From: Cristatella mucedo
Taxonomy: Eukaryota > Bryozoa > Phylactolaemata > Cristatellidae
Assembly: GCA_009760855.2 (NCBI GenBank)
Contig: WPIO01000096.1
Coordinates: 298,501-362,500, forward strand
Length of the DNA: 64,000 nucleotides
Reading direction: 5' to 3'
Below, piece after piece: positions 33,396-48,300 of this stretch (position 1 is the first letter of the stretch; the number at the start of each line of letters is the position of its first letter). A program made the position numbers and the translations under genes. The notes below the pieces were generated by a model. The model was not told where the DNA came from and ran no database searches. It was given only the letters and a program-made list of their open reading frames with translations.

Positions 33396-36300
33396 ACACA
33401 CATATACACACATATATATATATATATATATACGCATTCATTTATTTATATAGAAGTGCGACAATATAGTCTGTTTGAGTGAAAATTGAAGGTTATTTTT
33501 AGACGGGAAGATATTTATAAACTAAAATGTTAAATGTGTATGGAATTAAGAGGTTTATTAGACCTACGAGATGCATTCTGCTACGTGTGTGAGTTATTTA
33601 TTTAAGAAATAGGGAAGCCGCTCTCCACAAATTATTTTAGTAAAATGTTTGAGAGGTCTATCAATCATTGGACATTTTGCTATCCTTAGTGCATTCAGCA
33701 GTGAAGCTAGAGCTTGATTAGCGAAGCTAGTGCATGAGCAGTTAAGCTAGTGCCTATGTACTGTAGTTGATGCAGTAAAGCTGGCGCATAAGTAGAGAAA
33801 GCCGGTGTGCAAGGAGATCATCCAATAGTGAGTCAAGCTCTTACCCGGGCGAGTTGCAGTTAAGGTAAGCTCCACTTGAACAGGCCAGCACTGACCCTTG
33901 GAAGACTCGGCGGACACAAGTTTGGCTGTTGCTCCAGCCTCCAATAGCAAACTCGTACGATATCCTAGATCACAAAATAAATAAACCAAAAGCTTTTCGA
34001 TTCCATGTAAAGTACTTTCACAATAAATGCTTCACTTTGCCACGGTGTCCATAGATTTTGTGCTTATAATTTGAGTAACATTAAAACATGTTTTAGTATA
34101 TAAATTGTTTCGCACATAGACTAGTAAAAACTATGTAGTTTAAGTTCACATTCGGCCTTTGGAAGAGATAAAATTCCTAGCGAGAGGCAAACTTTTACAT
34201 CGTATTTATCACGCAAATATATTACAGTTTTCCATTTTTTGTCGTGGTTAATGAGCTCGAGACACTGCCGCTATGCGTGAATTTCCGCAAGCTAGGATTC
34301 CTAATTTATAAATTGAACGTTTTCGCAGTTAGAGTGCGGAAAACCTGTATATAACCGTCTAAACATGTTTTCAATTTTGTTAAAGCCAACTAAACATAAA
34401 ATAAAACCTCTTCATTAATCAACATTACACTCGCATTAATAAATTATTAGACAGAATAAGAAAGAAGAAGGTAAATTAGATGTAACAAAATTCAAATTAA
34501 TATTATCGTACATTAGTTACGCACACAGCTCTTAAAAACAACAACTAAGCTATGAAAATAGAGCAATTAGTTCAATGACGAAGCTATTAAGATTAAAAGA
34601 TGTACTTCAAAACAAAGAAGATCGTAGTCACTGGTCCTGTGAAGGCACGACTTTGGTTGGAAAGACTTCAGGTGGTGCAGTATCTTCAGCAGGTGCTCCG
34701 TCGCCTTCTGTGTTCCTCGCTTACAGCAATTTTAATTTTTATTAGATAATAATACTAGCTGGTTAAACAGCCTCTTTTGTATAGCAACAGACGAGCCTGA
34801 ATGGCTATCACCACCACTTGCGGCTGCGAAAAATACCCACCGCAGGATTTGAACCTACGACCTCGGGAAAGAGGTCATGAAAGACAACCACCTTACTTAT
34901 TGTGCCATAACAGCTCACCAATTGTTGTACTGGTCTGTATTATAAACTGAGACAACTGATCTAGCGATTTATTACTTTCGCTATTTCAATTATCCTTTTC
35001 ATTTATCTCGATGAACTTTAAAATCATGACACTCATATACTATATAATATAAATATATTTAAAAAAACTGCCACTGAGTGAAGGCGCTAAAGGAAAGGCT
35101 CGAAGTGGCGAGGGACGACTGTTCACGATTCTGAGAATGACGATGTTATCTCATAGACCGGTTTGCGAAAGGAAGGCTATGTGATTGATCAGTGTGTAAA
35201 TTCTAAGAGGTCGGAGGTTAATTGAATTGTACTGTCAGAGGGGCAAGACGGTTTGAACGAGCTGCCATAATCTGGCTAAGCAGTCGAATGAATTGATTCC
35301 TCAACATGTTTACTTGTAAGAGACTTCGCACTTCAACTCAGTCACTTCATTCTCTTTTGTTCTCATATTAGTATCCAGATCGAAGTCTGAAGGTTACAAG
35401 ACAGTGAGTGGTCTTTAATTTCTTACGGAAGAAGTAGCTGAATGCTTACAATTTGCATCACTTTTTACTGTGCAAATTGTCTTGCTCATGCATCATTAGC
35501 CAACTGACAGTAGGGAAATAGTCGCTACATCTTCAAGTTCCATGTCAACACAGCCAGGGTACATGATTTCTCAAGGCACGACGATTTTATTGTAGATAAA
35601 GTTTTCTAGTTTGTTTAGGAGTGTCGTCAGAAAATCCAGTTGCAAACCTTGTAACCCGGCAAGTATTTATTGTGGCCGTCAGATTTAGAGGAAAATCTTT
35701 GCCTTGGAAAGGTAATGATTTGCTAAGCTGTTTGATTAAATATTCGGGTAATTACCGAATAAGTGAGAATGCACACGTCGGGCTTCATAAAATATGTCAG
35801 GTTTCATAAAGTTTGGGTAACGCTAGGATTGAGTTAAAAACTAAAGGCCTGCGACGTAGTTATCTTCACATGTCAGTGCCAGTGATGTATATCACTGATG
35901 ATTCGCACCCGCGTTTGAATGTTTCTGCAACAATCAGATGGTAAAGTACTAAGACATAAATGAAAACCACTCCCTACCTTACCTGCTGAGTAAGCTTTGA
36001 AATATTAAAGAACAGCTCAGAGATTATTTTATTATCACCTCTAGAAACCAAGTCATGTTACTAGTGGGTAGGTAAGCTCTCCTGCTGCCGACTACGGCTC
36101 ATTCTTTTCAGTGGTCCTGAGCTGCTACTTGCATGCCACTCACTATCTCAACTGCTCTCCGGACTCTGCTGTGCTTCCCACTTTCTCGTTGTTGCGTTAG
36201 AAAGAGTCTGTTGGCTACCGAATGTGTAACAAAAGCCGCTTTGTCTGTGAGTTCACAAAACTCTCATGCATAAAAACCACATAGTCTTTATGGCTGTGTG

Positions 36301-39300
36301 GAGTTACAGACGGAGATGCATTACATTACATTACATAGACAGTGTACCTGATGCCTGAAGTGCCGAGTTTTGCCCACTGACTTGCTCATTTTTGCTGTTC
36401 ATATGCCTGAACGCACTCACAACAATGGTCAATCGCTTGATCAAATATTCCTCCCATAGTGTATGTTATTAATTCCCATGCAAAACCAAATTCCATTGAT
36501 TTAATCACATGCAGATCTCACTGACACTACCAGTGTGTGCCGTCTCCTCATAAAAATCCAAAGAGATTAAGTTCTCTGAGGGCGCTTTATCAAGTTCATT
36601 ATTATTATTATTATATTATTTAAACCTTGAAACCTTAGAGCCTTCAATATTGATACTATTATCGCGAACAAATCTTCATCGCCGTCTACTGCTAAACTCC
36701 CGCTCCGACCTGTTTTTGTTTTTAAAATGCTGATACACAAAACGAGCTGACGGGCATAAAGAGTTTGCTCCTCTGACTAAGGGGACAGTGAGCCCTCGCC
36801 CAGACGGCCCTGGTTTACCACAAATCCTTGCTCAGATGACCCTGGTTTACCGCAAACATTACACTCGCCAGGTCTACCGATCCCAAGATTGAGAAGGCAT
36901 GCAAAAGAACATGACCTACTGTCCGTCATCGGGCATACGAAGAGCACTGCAGACCATATCGATCGGTACCGGTGAAGTATGCCAAGTAAAACTGTGCTAC
37001 AATAATTTTGAATCGAAAATATGGAGCCAAAGAATGCAGATGTCTACAGTCAACTGTATCCTTAACCGCTCCCAGGTTAGCTCCTCCTGATCTGGTTGTT
37101 ATTGTGGCTATTTAGCTAATCGCTTCTCTAGCTTCTAGCCAGCACGGTAGAAAAATTACATAGAGTCCACCGCTCTAAGGTAGCAGCACATTCTCTGGAC
37201 TCCTGTCCCTAAAAAGCAATCGCGCGTGACTCTCCTCTCTCAACTACCTGCAGAACAGAATCTCTGTAACTACTTTAAAGCGGGCAGCCTCACCCTGAAA
37301 TTTCTCACCCAGTCAAAAAACTCGACTAGTCCGCTATACTTCATTCCTACTTTCCTGCTCCCAAGATGCCTAATATCTGCTGCAGTCTTGCATAACTGAC
37401 ATGCAAATATGTCCTTAGCCTCGGGTTATGTCCCTTAACCTATCAAAAAAACTACCAGTATGCTAATAATTAAAAAAATACACTAAACCAAGAAATGTAA
37501 GCAGCTTCCATGAAGTCTCCATTATTTCGTCCCTATCCAAAACACTTGAACAGTGTGTGGTTGAGTTTCCAAACAATCATTTTGGAACTTAGAACCTAGC
37601 AAGTATGTCCCAGTCTGGTTTTACACAAAATCACTTCACAAAATCCTCATTGCTTCGGGCTTATCAGGAATGCAGACTTGGGTTAAGTCACTGTGCTTGT
37701 TCTGCTTGATCTTTTGGCAGAATTGATCCTATTGATCATTAAGTTGTTTGAGCGCCTGTGATCTCGCCTTGGCATTACTCGCACTGCACTGCAATAGCTC
37801 AGGTCCTCTCTCATTTGAACACTCAAAAGTATTGATGCAAATGGACGCAGATCCTCCGAGGAACTTCAGGAGTATGGTGTACCTCAGGGCTCTGTTTTTG
37901 GTCCACTTCTTTTCACATTTTATATTCTACCTCTTGCCGGTCTTATCGCAAAACATAGTCTAGACTTTCCCTTTATTGAATACGACACTCAGTAGTACCT
38001 TTGCAGCTATTACTCCCAGCCAACGTAAATCCGCCTGTACTTTACTGGCCCCCAATCAAATATTGAATCAATTTCAAGATTTCTGTGTCCCTTCATTCAT
38101 TGGCCCCAGCCTACCTATCGCATCTACACCCCACACCAGGCTTAGCATCGTACCGCCTCCTTTTCGCAATCAAAGCTTTTACCTGTATCTCGAACGGACC
38201 TCAAATCTTTGAGAGACCGTGCCTTTAGTTTGTATGCTCCAAAAGCCTGGAACTCACTTCGACTGGCATATTGTCATGCCCAGACTTGACTACATTTCAA
38301 AAGAAACTAAAAACGCATCACGAACTCTAATGGGTCCCTGTGATACACCCTTTGTGGGCTAATGCATGCTGACACTCTGCTCAATGCTACTAGCCATAGT
38401 TGCATGCTGATCCTGTGCATGTCACATTTAACCGCGTTATGCTTGTTGTCATTGGGCATGCTACCACTAACCATTCGATCAAACTCCTTTGCAGCAAATA
38501 TCAAGTACCGGTCAAGAGATTTGGTTCTCTGAGGGCGTAATAGAAAATGTACGATTATTATATTATTATTGTATTTGTCTGGCCTACCGTTTAAATTACT
38601 TGGCTGAGAAAGCTTGCCAATTATACCTCCATAATACTCCAGTGAGCTTTCAAAGAAACTGCATCTCAGAATCTAGTCATTTCGCCGTGCATTACACTAA
38701 GTGGACATTTTTTATAAATGAGCTGTTCGTATACGCTAAGATTGTATCGCCCGTTTTCGGCATTCACCGCCTCCGAAATTAACTTTACAGATTTGTAAAT
38801 ATATGCCGACGACACATCTTTCGGTTCAGTTCTACCTGCATATTAAGGAGCCTGTATTTTTTAGTTCATATATGCTTTTCCGTACGCACCAAAGCCTGAT
38901 TGGATGTTGTAATACCCGGTACCTCAGAGTGTTTTCTTATGTGCTATTGCATATCTGTCTGACTATAACATTGATATATAATTATATAATTAATTTGCAT
39001 AGCCCCCCAAGAGAAATTGATCTCGATTCAGGCGCTTCGCATATGCCTCGGGGCTCGAGTCCGCGACCTCAGCCACGCCTTGGTCGGGGCGAGCACCTTA
39101 TCCGCTGGAACAAACAAGCTCGACATCTTAGTGACCAACATTTTCTCCTTGATTAATACTGCAATTTTTAAGGCACCTAAATAATGCTTTAGTTATCTTT
39201 GGTCTCTCTAAAAATACCTACTATGCGAATCATTATAGTTAATTTTCCTAATTTAGTCCCCCTGAAGAGTAGTGCTTGAAGTACGATACTCAAAATCTCC

Positions 39301-42300
39301 CCAGTGGATATCATAACTTGTCAAAGGCAAGTGCACGATTTACTGGGAATGTCACTTACGTTTCATGGCGACTGCAGTCAGACGCTAATCCATTGACATG
39401 AAGTTAGCTGTTTTTAATCAAGAAGCGCAACGGAAGAAGTCAGGCGACGGTAAAGAAATGGAATGTTTATTAGCACGTACGGAAAAACGCTGCACCTCAC
39501 GTATTCATTAGAAATGTCAATTTGCAATAGTGGGGTTGAATTTTCCATCTTTGAATGCAAAATAAACTTTCAGATCGAAGAACCATTGACTACTTTAGAG
39601 AGGCCTAAAAATTGTTCTCAATGTCTTACCCGAAAGCAATGAGATCGACCGCTCTAGCAGTATTAGCAGTAGGCAATGCATGTACTAGGTCAGTAGCCAG
39701 TGCTGAAGGCGTGTATTAATAGCCGCATGAAGCGAATACGATTGACTTAATGGTGAATAGGCAGCTTTTTAATGCCACCTGCTCGACGCTAAATACTACT
39801 CTAGTCGCGAGGTCTTACTATGAATAGAAAACTTCTGCCTAATTGTGCTGAATTTCATCAGCTGCCAAACAAAGTATTTTTAGGCAGAATTATATAAAAA
39901 TGATTTTGTGACTGTGAGCAAATAATATTGAACTTCCAGCTTTCAAATGAATGCTAGAGCTCGTACTTACGAATTAATTCCTGACGTGGCTGGCTGCAGA
40001 GAAATGTGGGCGTCGTGGCAGGACTGTACAGAAAATGTCACCCAAGACACGTTGCTGACATCGTAAGGTAGGCGTACGTAGGCATATGCAGCTTGTGTGG
40101 TCATGGAAGCTATCAAAATTTATAAGACTCGCTGGCTACGCGTTCCCCGGTTTACACGTCCTAAACTGTCATGACGCCCTGGCGTAGCGACATGGCCTGG
40201 CGGACATGTCCAGGCGGACATGGCCTGGCGGACATAGCCTGGCGGACATGGCACGGCGGACATGGCCTGGCGGACATGGCCTGGCGGACATGGCCTGGCG
40301 GACATGGCCTGGCGGACATGGCCTGGCGGACATGGCCTGGCGGACATGGCCTGGCGGACATGGCCTGGCGGACATGGCCTGGTGGACTGGACGAGATGAG
40401 AGGGCCTCGGTGCTCGCACGCGGTGCTTTCATGAATCTCTATAGTTTATATTCATAATGCGCTGGCTAAGGAGAGCACAAACTGGCTGTTATTTGAAGAA
40501 ATTAATAAAGTGCCTAGAAAGAGTTTCAATGCAAATTTATTATTATTAGTGTACTTTGATTATAAATATAGTAATTACCATTATTATTTGAAGGTGAAAT
40601 GTTTCTCGTCAAAATTGTAGCTAGAGTAAATAAAGATAAGTGATGTATGAATGCACGTGACAAAAACATATCCGTTAGAAAGCCTATTAAATGTCTCTAA
40701 ATAATCGGGCTGGTGGATTTGTCAAATCTGATTTGATCCCAGTTAATACATTGCATCTATCAGCTATGAAGCCAAAGCGGATTAGGAGAAAGACTAAAGA
40801 TTTCCAGAAGGGCAATTAGAGCTACAAAATAGCTTCTAGGTTTGATTAATATTGCCTTCAAAAATAGACACTGAAATGTAACACACTGCCACCTACAATG
40901 AAGTTCTCAATTCATTTATTTTGACCCTGAGCGCTCAAAATTTTTTAACCAGTGCCGAATTTCTAGTTTTTCTCACGGAGGAGCTAGAAACACTTTGGCG
41001 TGAGGCATGACAGCGGACCACAATACCAATCTGCAACAAAACAGCTAGCAGACTACAGGCTTCGGTATCAACCCGAGGCAACTGAAAGGCTGCCAACCTT
41101 CGGAAGCACCCATTTCGGTCCAAATGTGATACTTATTCCCCAGTTGTGTACTGCCCAATCGCAAGCGTAGATATTGTGCTAAGTTTTAGCATACGCCTTG
41201 TTCCACTTTGGATACCTATTCCTCCCACAAAACTATTTCTTTATTTTTTTTAAAGTTTTTGCCGTTCAGTCTGAGCTGAATTTACGCTCTAAGTCATGTG
41301 CGAAAAAAAACTTTTTAGGAAAAAAATTGCTGCAGCTCAATATCCACTGTGACCTTTGAATTAGCACACACCTGAGCTGAGACATGGGGGAATTTAAACT
41401 AAGAATTTTAAGATAACTGAACTCTATAAGCATTTTCTTTATTCCAACTTGAGTGAATTTTCCCCAAAGGGATTTTCAGATCCTGAGCCATAAAAATCAG
41501 GCTTTCTTGCTTTTAAGCAGCGTCAGTTCGCTGTAAGGTTAGGATAAGGTCATCACTGTCCATACCAGAGCCAAAACACTCGTTTTCCGCCTAATGACGT
41601 TTATTTTCACTACACGGATTATCCTTACCGACATCAGTTGCATATATCGCATCAGTAGCTGCATTCCTATTTTCCTGTGCCCAAAGGTCAACTAGGACTA
41701 TTGACCTGGATTTAGCACGCACGTGGTCACAAGGAAGTAAAATAATCACATTCGGTGCACTTTAAGAGCTAGACATATAATTCCATGTATTCCATGTTCC
41801 AAAAGTCTTAAGAATTTAAATCTTGTTTACTTCAAAGTTTGTCTGCAGCTAGAACTGCAAGATGTCATTTTGGAGGTAGCTGTTAAGCAAACTCATTTCA
41901 TGAAGTACCCCGCCGTTCTTGGACATCCCTTAGTACTACACTAGAGATGCATAAAAAGACCCGTAAGTACACAGGCGATATTGAGTTGAACACTTAAATA
42001 GCCGAGTATCGGCTCGTCTTTGCTATGCATTCAATTCCGATTTAATACCACATACGCTGAGAGGTCATTCACATTACGCTCAATGTGTTAATATTTTATT
42101 GAATGAATAGTCACTGCAAATTATTGAGCAGTCAATATAATGAAAAGAGCTAGGTTTTACACCACTTTTGTTGCTAAAATGAAATATTTTGAAGCAGTCT
42201 TTTAAAGTTTAAAATGCCTGCCAACTGAAAGCCTAGCTTGTTACATTTTGTATTTATATTAAAAGTAATTTGGGTGTGGTGTTTCGCAGTTGAATGGCAT

Positions 42301-45300
42301 TATATGTATTAAAATAGACGCACATTATCGGCAATGGCGACTCTCGGAGTCTATGAATAAATAATGCCCTGGTACTAAATTAGGATCGAAACCTTACTTT
42401 CCATCGAGTGAATTAGCCTTTAAATGTGTTTTTCCATGCAATATTGCATGGTATATTACTACTCTGTGGATGTAATTTATTTTGAGCTTACTTAAAGTTC
42501 CTAGGACGAGATTAACACAATAAAAATATAAAAATAGCTACCATTAATAAGCAGCACACTGCTCTTTTATATTCTTCTGTGTACGGATGTTAAAGGCGGT
42601 TTGCACATTGTTTATGCCTTGAAAGCTTAGAAATGGCTAAAACTCTACGAAAGCTTCATAATCGCGTGCGGCATAGCGTTGGTTTTAATTTCACCTATTT
42701 TCAAAACGTATTGCAGATGCAGCTAAGTTAAAAAAATTGCATTAAAATTCAATAACTGCATAAAATGTATTTCTCATATGGAATCACCCTAGTTAACGAT
42801 GCTGTGGTCAACCATTATCTAATCGTCTTAAAAGATTGACACCGTTCAGTACTTGAGATGTTTACCATTGATGGCTCATCGCTTGACAACGTCTGAAGTT
42901 ATGATATTAATATATTTAGTTGCATCTCAATTATTGCCACCTGTTTTAAAAATAATTTCTATCGATTTAATAGTTTTATAAATATTGGAGTCTCCAGCCT
43001 ATCTATTTATTTTACAATACATAGCCACTGGGGATACATGAGCCCAACGGCAGTTACCCGGGTTGCCATGGTAACCCGGGTGAGCGAGGACTGCGATAGC
43101 TACCTTAATAGTGGTCCAAATTATATGCAAATAAGCTAAAATGTCGGGCTCGTCGAGTTCTATTCGTCAGCAGAAAGACAGTGATTTCGGAAAAAAATTC
43201 TATTGAGCAAATGGGCAGCTGCTGACCAGAACCAGGGCAAGGAACCATGGCTCGATCACGAATGCTGAGCCTATTTTTCGAGAAACAGCTCAAGATTGAT
43301 GGCTGATGTGGTACAATCGCTGGCGCCTTCTTCAGGTGTCCCACAGAGCGTATCTGCACGCCCAAAGCAGCCGGTAAATGAAGATGGCTGTCCCAAAATT
43401 TGACGTGACGTCAAATTAACCATCAATGCAATCGCTTCGCCTCTGCAATTACCTCTAATACCTTAAGACTGGCGACATGTCACCTGCTATGCGTTTTCAG
43501 GACCTCGATTTAGCCATCGGCCTGGTAGTAGGTTGCCGCACCTTCTCCGTAGAGAGATTGGGACTTTGCAAGACAGAAGCAAATGCAAAGGCAAGGAAAG
43601 CATTCGAGATTCTGATAAAAATCTTCACTGTGACGCTAAGAAACTGAAAACATACTACCACTATCGAAAAGACTGAATTGAATCGATAAGAGATCTTGGT
43701 CTTACTGAGTTCAAAGCCGAGCTTTTGAAGTCTGGGCTGAGGCGGAGGCACTTATTGGATGAAAGTGTTCAAGTCACAGACTCGGACGGTTCCTCGTGCA
43801 AGCTTTCTACAGCTTCAACTCCTCATCAAGATAATATCTGCTTTGTTCCAATATGACTAGTCTGTTGGTAGAGCAGTAATCTCGAGTGCCAAGAATACAT
43901 GGTTTTCCATTCATTGATATGGCATCCAGAAGCTTTTAAGCTTCGGTGGTCCATCGCGTAAGCAAATACCCACTCGTACATTCCTTTAGCTTACTCGCTG
44001 CACATAAAAGCAAATTAAATTAACAATAAGATTTTATTTGACGCTTAGAAACAGGATGCTTTCATAACAGAGATCCTCAGACACTTCAAAAAGGTGAAAC
44101 ATCAGTTTTCCTGATCTGACTAAATTATGATTTCGTCATTGTTTCCTTGGCAGCTAGCATCGCCTTTGGAATACCGCAGACGAGCACACGAGCAGCCACA
44201 GGCTGGACCAAGGGGATCGCTGAGGAGAGCGAAGATATAAATAATCAGGTGATTGAATAGCATATAGAAGAGTCCACCTATCACCAATACTTGCAATTAC
44301 CAGTAAAGGATTGCCCTCTGCAGTATTCGAACCCATGACCTCGGTCGTGATGACTGATCACTTTACCTCCTGGGCTATCATGACCGTCCAAGCGACGAGT
44401 TGGAGCCATTTGCCGACCTCCTAAATTTCTAAATACTACCGCAAAACTAAACGTTGGGTCTTGCGAACTATTTCAAAAGCTCCAGACGCACCAACCTTAA
44501 TTTTAAGATACTCCTTATTTAGGTTGACACTTGTCAGCCCTTGCAATATTAAGTTAGCCTTATCTCCTGTAAGTATTTTGAATTTAGAGGCTATCTTACA
44601 GCAGACTTTGGCTGTCGTGGTTGCGAAATAACACATCAAGTGCGATGCGGGGTCAAGTATTCATCAAGTGCCATCATCAGCGGAAGAAGAAAGGACATAA
44701 TGACCTTAGGAAATAGCAGAGGCCAGCGGTTGACTGGATTTGAAATGAATGAAATTGGTACGGAAATAGAGGGACTCGAAACGAAATTTTTTTTACCCAT
44801 ACTTTGACGGCTCAGCAGATGGTAGGAAAAGGCGTGCACGCAATTATCGCAGGCACACCTAGACATCTCACCACGGTTTGACCTAATCTACTTTAAAATG
44901 TGCTAGAGACACATAAGCATACGGGTTAGAGGTTACAGGACACATATTACAGGTCCTTGCACCTCAGGAGGAGAGCTATAGGTACCGAATCGAGAGAACT
45001 TTCGCTGATAAAGGCAACCATAAACCTGAAAGAGACAAAAATGAAGGCGAAGATAGGAGGAGCATCGGGATTCTAGGCCGCAATCTAGCTAGGGACAGAG
45101 AGTTGATGGAGTCCAGATGGAGTCCCAAATCTTTTCAATATTTCCCACCGAGAATATGAATAAGGCCCTGTCAAGTCACGTCGGAGTAACTGAGAAGTTT
45201 GCGAGCTTGTTGGGGCTAGGAATACGATCGCTAATGCAAGCACCTGTGCTTTTTCGGTTATTGACTCGTGACTCGGCCATTTCTACATCGAATTTAGTGC

Positions 45301-48300
45301 TTGGCTCATAGTAGAGATGCCGTACGGCAGGATAGGCTGCTCGTCGTCTTTCCTAGTCAATGTACTCGAAGAATTAAAGGAAACCGCGGGGCTTACCGTG
45401 ACAAACGAGGTAAGCGATGCCGACAAGATTTATTTGGTTTTGATCACCACATCGAAAAGCCCTATAACCATAATATTCGGAAGACTCAATTTACAGGTTA
45501 GTTCGTAAAATTTAGTACAGTATAGCTGTGAATTCTTAAACAATCACTTTTAATATTTGCTGATAATCTTTGCATAGCTTTAGATTACATACTTGCTTTT
45601 ATTTATTCATTCGCTGATTTTACCTGACTACATGCCAACCCTAATAGTTAAAATCTACCATGGCCTCATTAGCAGTAAGTAGAATTTTGAAACTATGACC
45701 ATCTTGGTCACAAAATAAAATATTCTGGAAATAATTGCATTTGTATACTATTGAGGCAATTGTAAAGTAATTAGGACTATAACTCGTTTAGATCAAGACC
45801 ATAACTAGCATCTTCTATTACAAAGCCATATGGCTTGTTGTGAAGCCCAACAGTGGGTGACAGAACTGGGCGAAACAGATAAGCTTTTACCTGAAGTATA
45901 GAAATGAACTGGACAAGACTCTACAGTTGACCTTATGGGGCGTGTATTACCTTAATGAAACCTACGGAGGGTTAGGTAGCATATAAGCAACACGCTAGCA
46001 CGTGAAGAGAGCACGTAGTAGCGATGCTGTCGCGAGTTGAAGCCCTGAAATAGGCATTTTTGATATAAATGAAGGTGGTGTAAAAACTGTAGGTAACTAA
46101 TACGCTGTAGAACATAGAACTGCCTAATCAGTTTTAATCTATTCATATTACAACATTTTAAGTAATTCACAATGACAGAAAAATACGGTGCGAGTGAGAA
46201 CGATGACATTCTGTACTTGGTAGTCTAGATGACCTTACCCGCGACGGTTCTAAGTGGGAGTTAGTAAGTGCTAAGGGATTTTACCGCACAACGGTCTCTC
46301 TAGATAGCTGCAAGCTGTTCAGCAGTGCGTCATGCGATTCATAATATAGCAATACGTTAAATTGCCATCGATGCACCAAAAAAATGACTCGTTGGTTAGA
46401 CTAGCAAATCAAGGAGCGTCCTATCGGCATGATCAGTTGCTAGCAAAGCTTACAGTTCTAATGGAGGTGTGGCGTAAAATTTTTCGACTGCTTGTTTTGA
46501 TGTAAGAGGTAGAATTTAACGGATCTTCAAGTGTCTCTGAAGTCATGTCGAGCGACTTTCACAAATTCTCTTGATCGAATAATGATTCGGGCATCAGTTT
46601 AGCCACAGTTCGGCACTGCCAATGAATATACCTACTTCACTGCACTCACCTGTAGTGAACTTGTAGTAAGTTTGCATAAATGCATCGGCGAAGAACCCAG
46701 TGACCATTACAGATGCCTTAAGTAAGATGCACTGATAGGAGGCGACGCTGAAGTAAAATACGGTGCAACTTGATAAAGCCTGTTCGCAAAGCGTCTGACA
46801 TTGGCTTGCATTCTTAAGTGCGTTGGACGTGAACAGCGTGGCTAGTGCCTTGCCGCTGGCTGTAACTGCTGTTCCTTGAGCGACTCCATACTTCGTGCTG
46901 AGAGATGACTGCGAGCCTGCATCCCCTAAGAGAAAGATTGTAATCTGCTGCCTTTTAGACATTTTAACCTTACGCGACATATTTCGCGACAACTGCAGTG
47001 GCACGAAAGTACCACGATACCTTACTTAATGTATTTATATATTTAGGAAAACATCATACAGTGTTTGAAAGTGGATTCGACCCTTTTATTGCAATTTAGA
47101 TTGTCAATAATATGAATGTGTTTTTCTAACGCCTCAAGAGTACGAAATCTCTTTATATGCGTACCGCCTACACTGTAATAGTTGAACTTCAGCAGATTGC
47201 ATTCTATGAAATATGCAACTTTCACACACTGAGCACGTAATGGTGGCTCCTAATTAAAGCATTTAGTGGGTTTTTGTCATCCGTCCTTCGTGTGCATATG
47301 CCTGCTCGTACCAGTCGATCGTTCGATGCTGCGCCGATGGTGCTGCCGGCTTTCAGAAATCATTGTACACAAGCTTTTATTAGAAAGAATTGTATACGAG
47401 CCTTTATAGAGAGTGTGGTTTTAATCCATCAGCAAGTGTTGAGTGGGACCCTTCCGAAAGCGGGTATTGAGCTAGCAGCTTTGGTGCTGTTTAAATGGTG
47501 ATAGAAACACCGCGCAGTGACATTCGTCCGATAAGTTGGCTTATCAGCTTTTAACGAGAGCCCGTTTTACTTGCTTCGCAAGAGCGTAAAGTCCAAGTCC
47601 CTATACCGTTTTGCATCTTTGACTTCTGTAAGAAAGCTACACGTGCTCTCCACGTCAATCAGGTGCGACATTTGCTGAAACAAAAGATCAAGAGACCAAA
47701 CGACCAATACGTCTAAGCAAACATCGGTGGCTGCAGTGGCAATACAATATTGTATTGCATATATATATATATATATATATATATAATGTATATAATATAA
47801 AATATATATAAAATATTGATGTACGTCAATAGCTAACATATGCCCTCTTTCATCAGAGACCCGTGTCTGCTTGCAAGTGCCTAGGGATAAACACGACCAC
47901 GCAGTGACAATCGCTACCTTAGAAGAATAGCAAATGGTAACTGACTTAGATAAAACAGAATCGTAACAAGCTGCTCTGAACGGATGCAGCATAGATTTTG
48001 CCTTCGCCTCGCATGGAAATATTGTCTTTTCAACAGATGCATAGTCATCACTTCTGGACGTTTGCAGCCCGAAGGGACGAGCTTGATGCACAAAACGCGG
48101 CATAGAGTTTGTTGACACTCATAGCCTGAGTCACAGGAAGTTCAGGCTTTGCTTTAGCGACATCAAATATTTCATGCGAATCTAAAGTAGCGAAGCTCGA
48201 AATTTTGTGAGCTTATGATACCTATTGCATGCCGTTGGGATTTAATCACTAACCCAGCGTCCAGTAATGTCTGATCCCGATCGCTGGAATTCATTTTTAT

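Noticed and set aside
40120-40457. Overlapping ORFs with PCPPGHVRQAMSAR-type repeats
   Set aside because: Artefact of the 14-bp minisatellite; frames on both strands show the same cyclic pattern.
47567-48118. 183-codon minus ORF
   Set aside because: Runs through a TA tract and the inverted repeat; the gene A counterpart has stops; not in phase with flanking exons.
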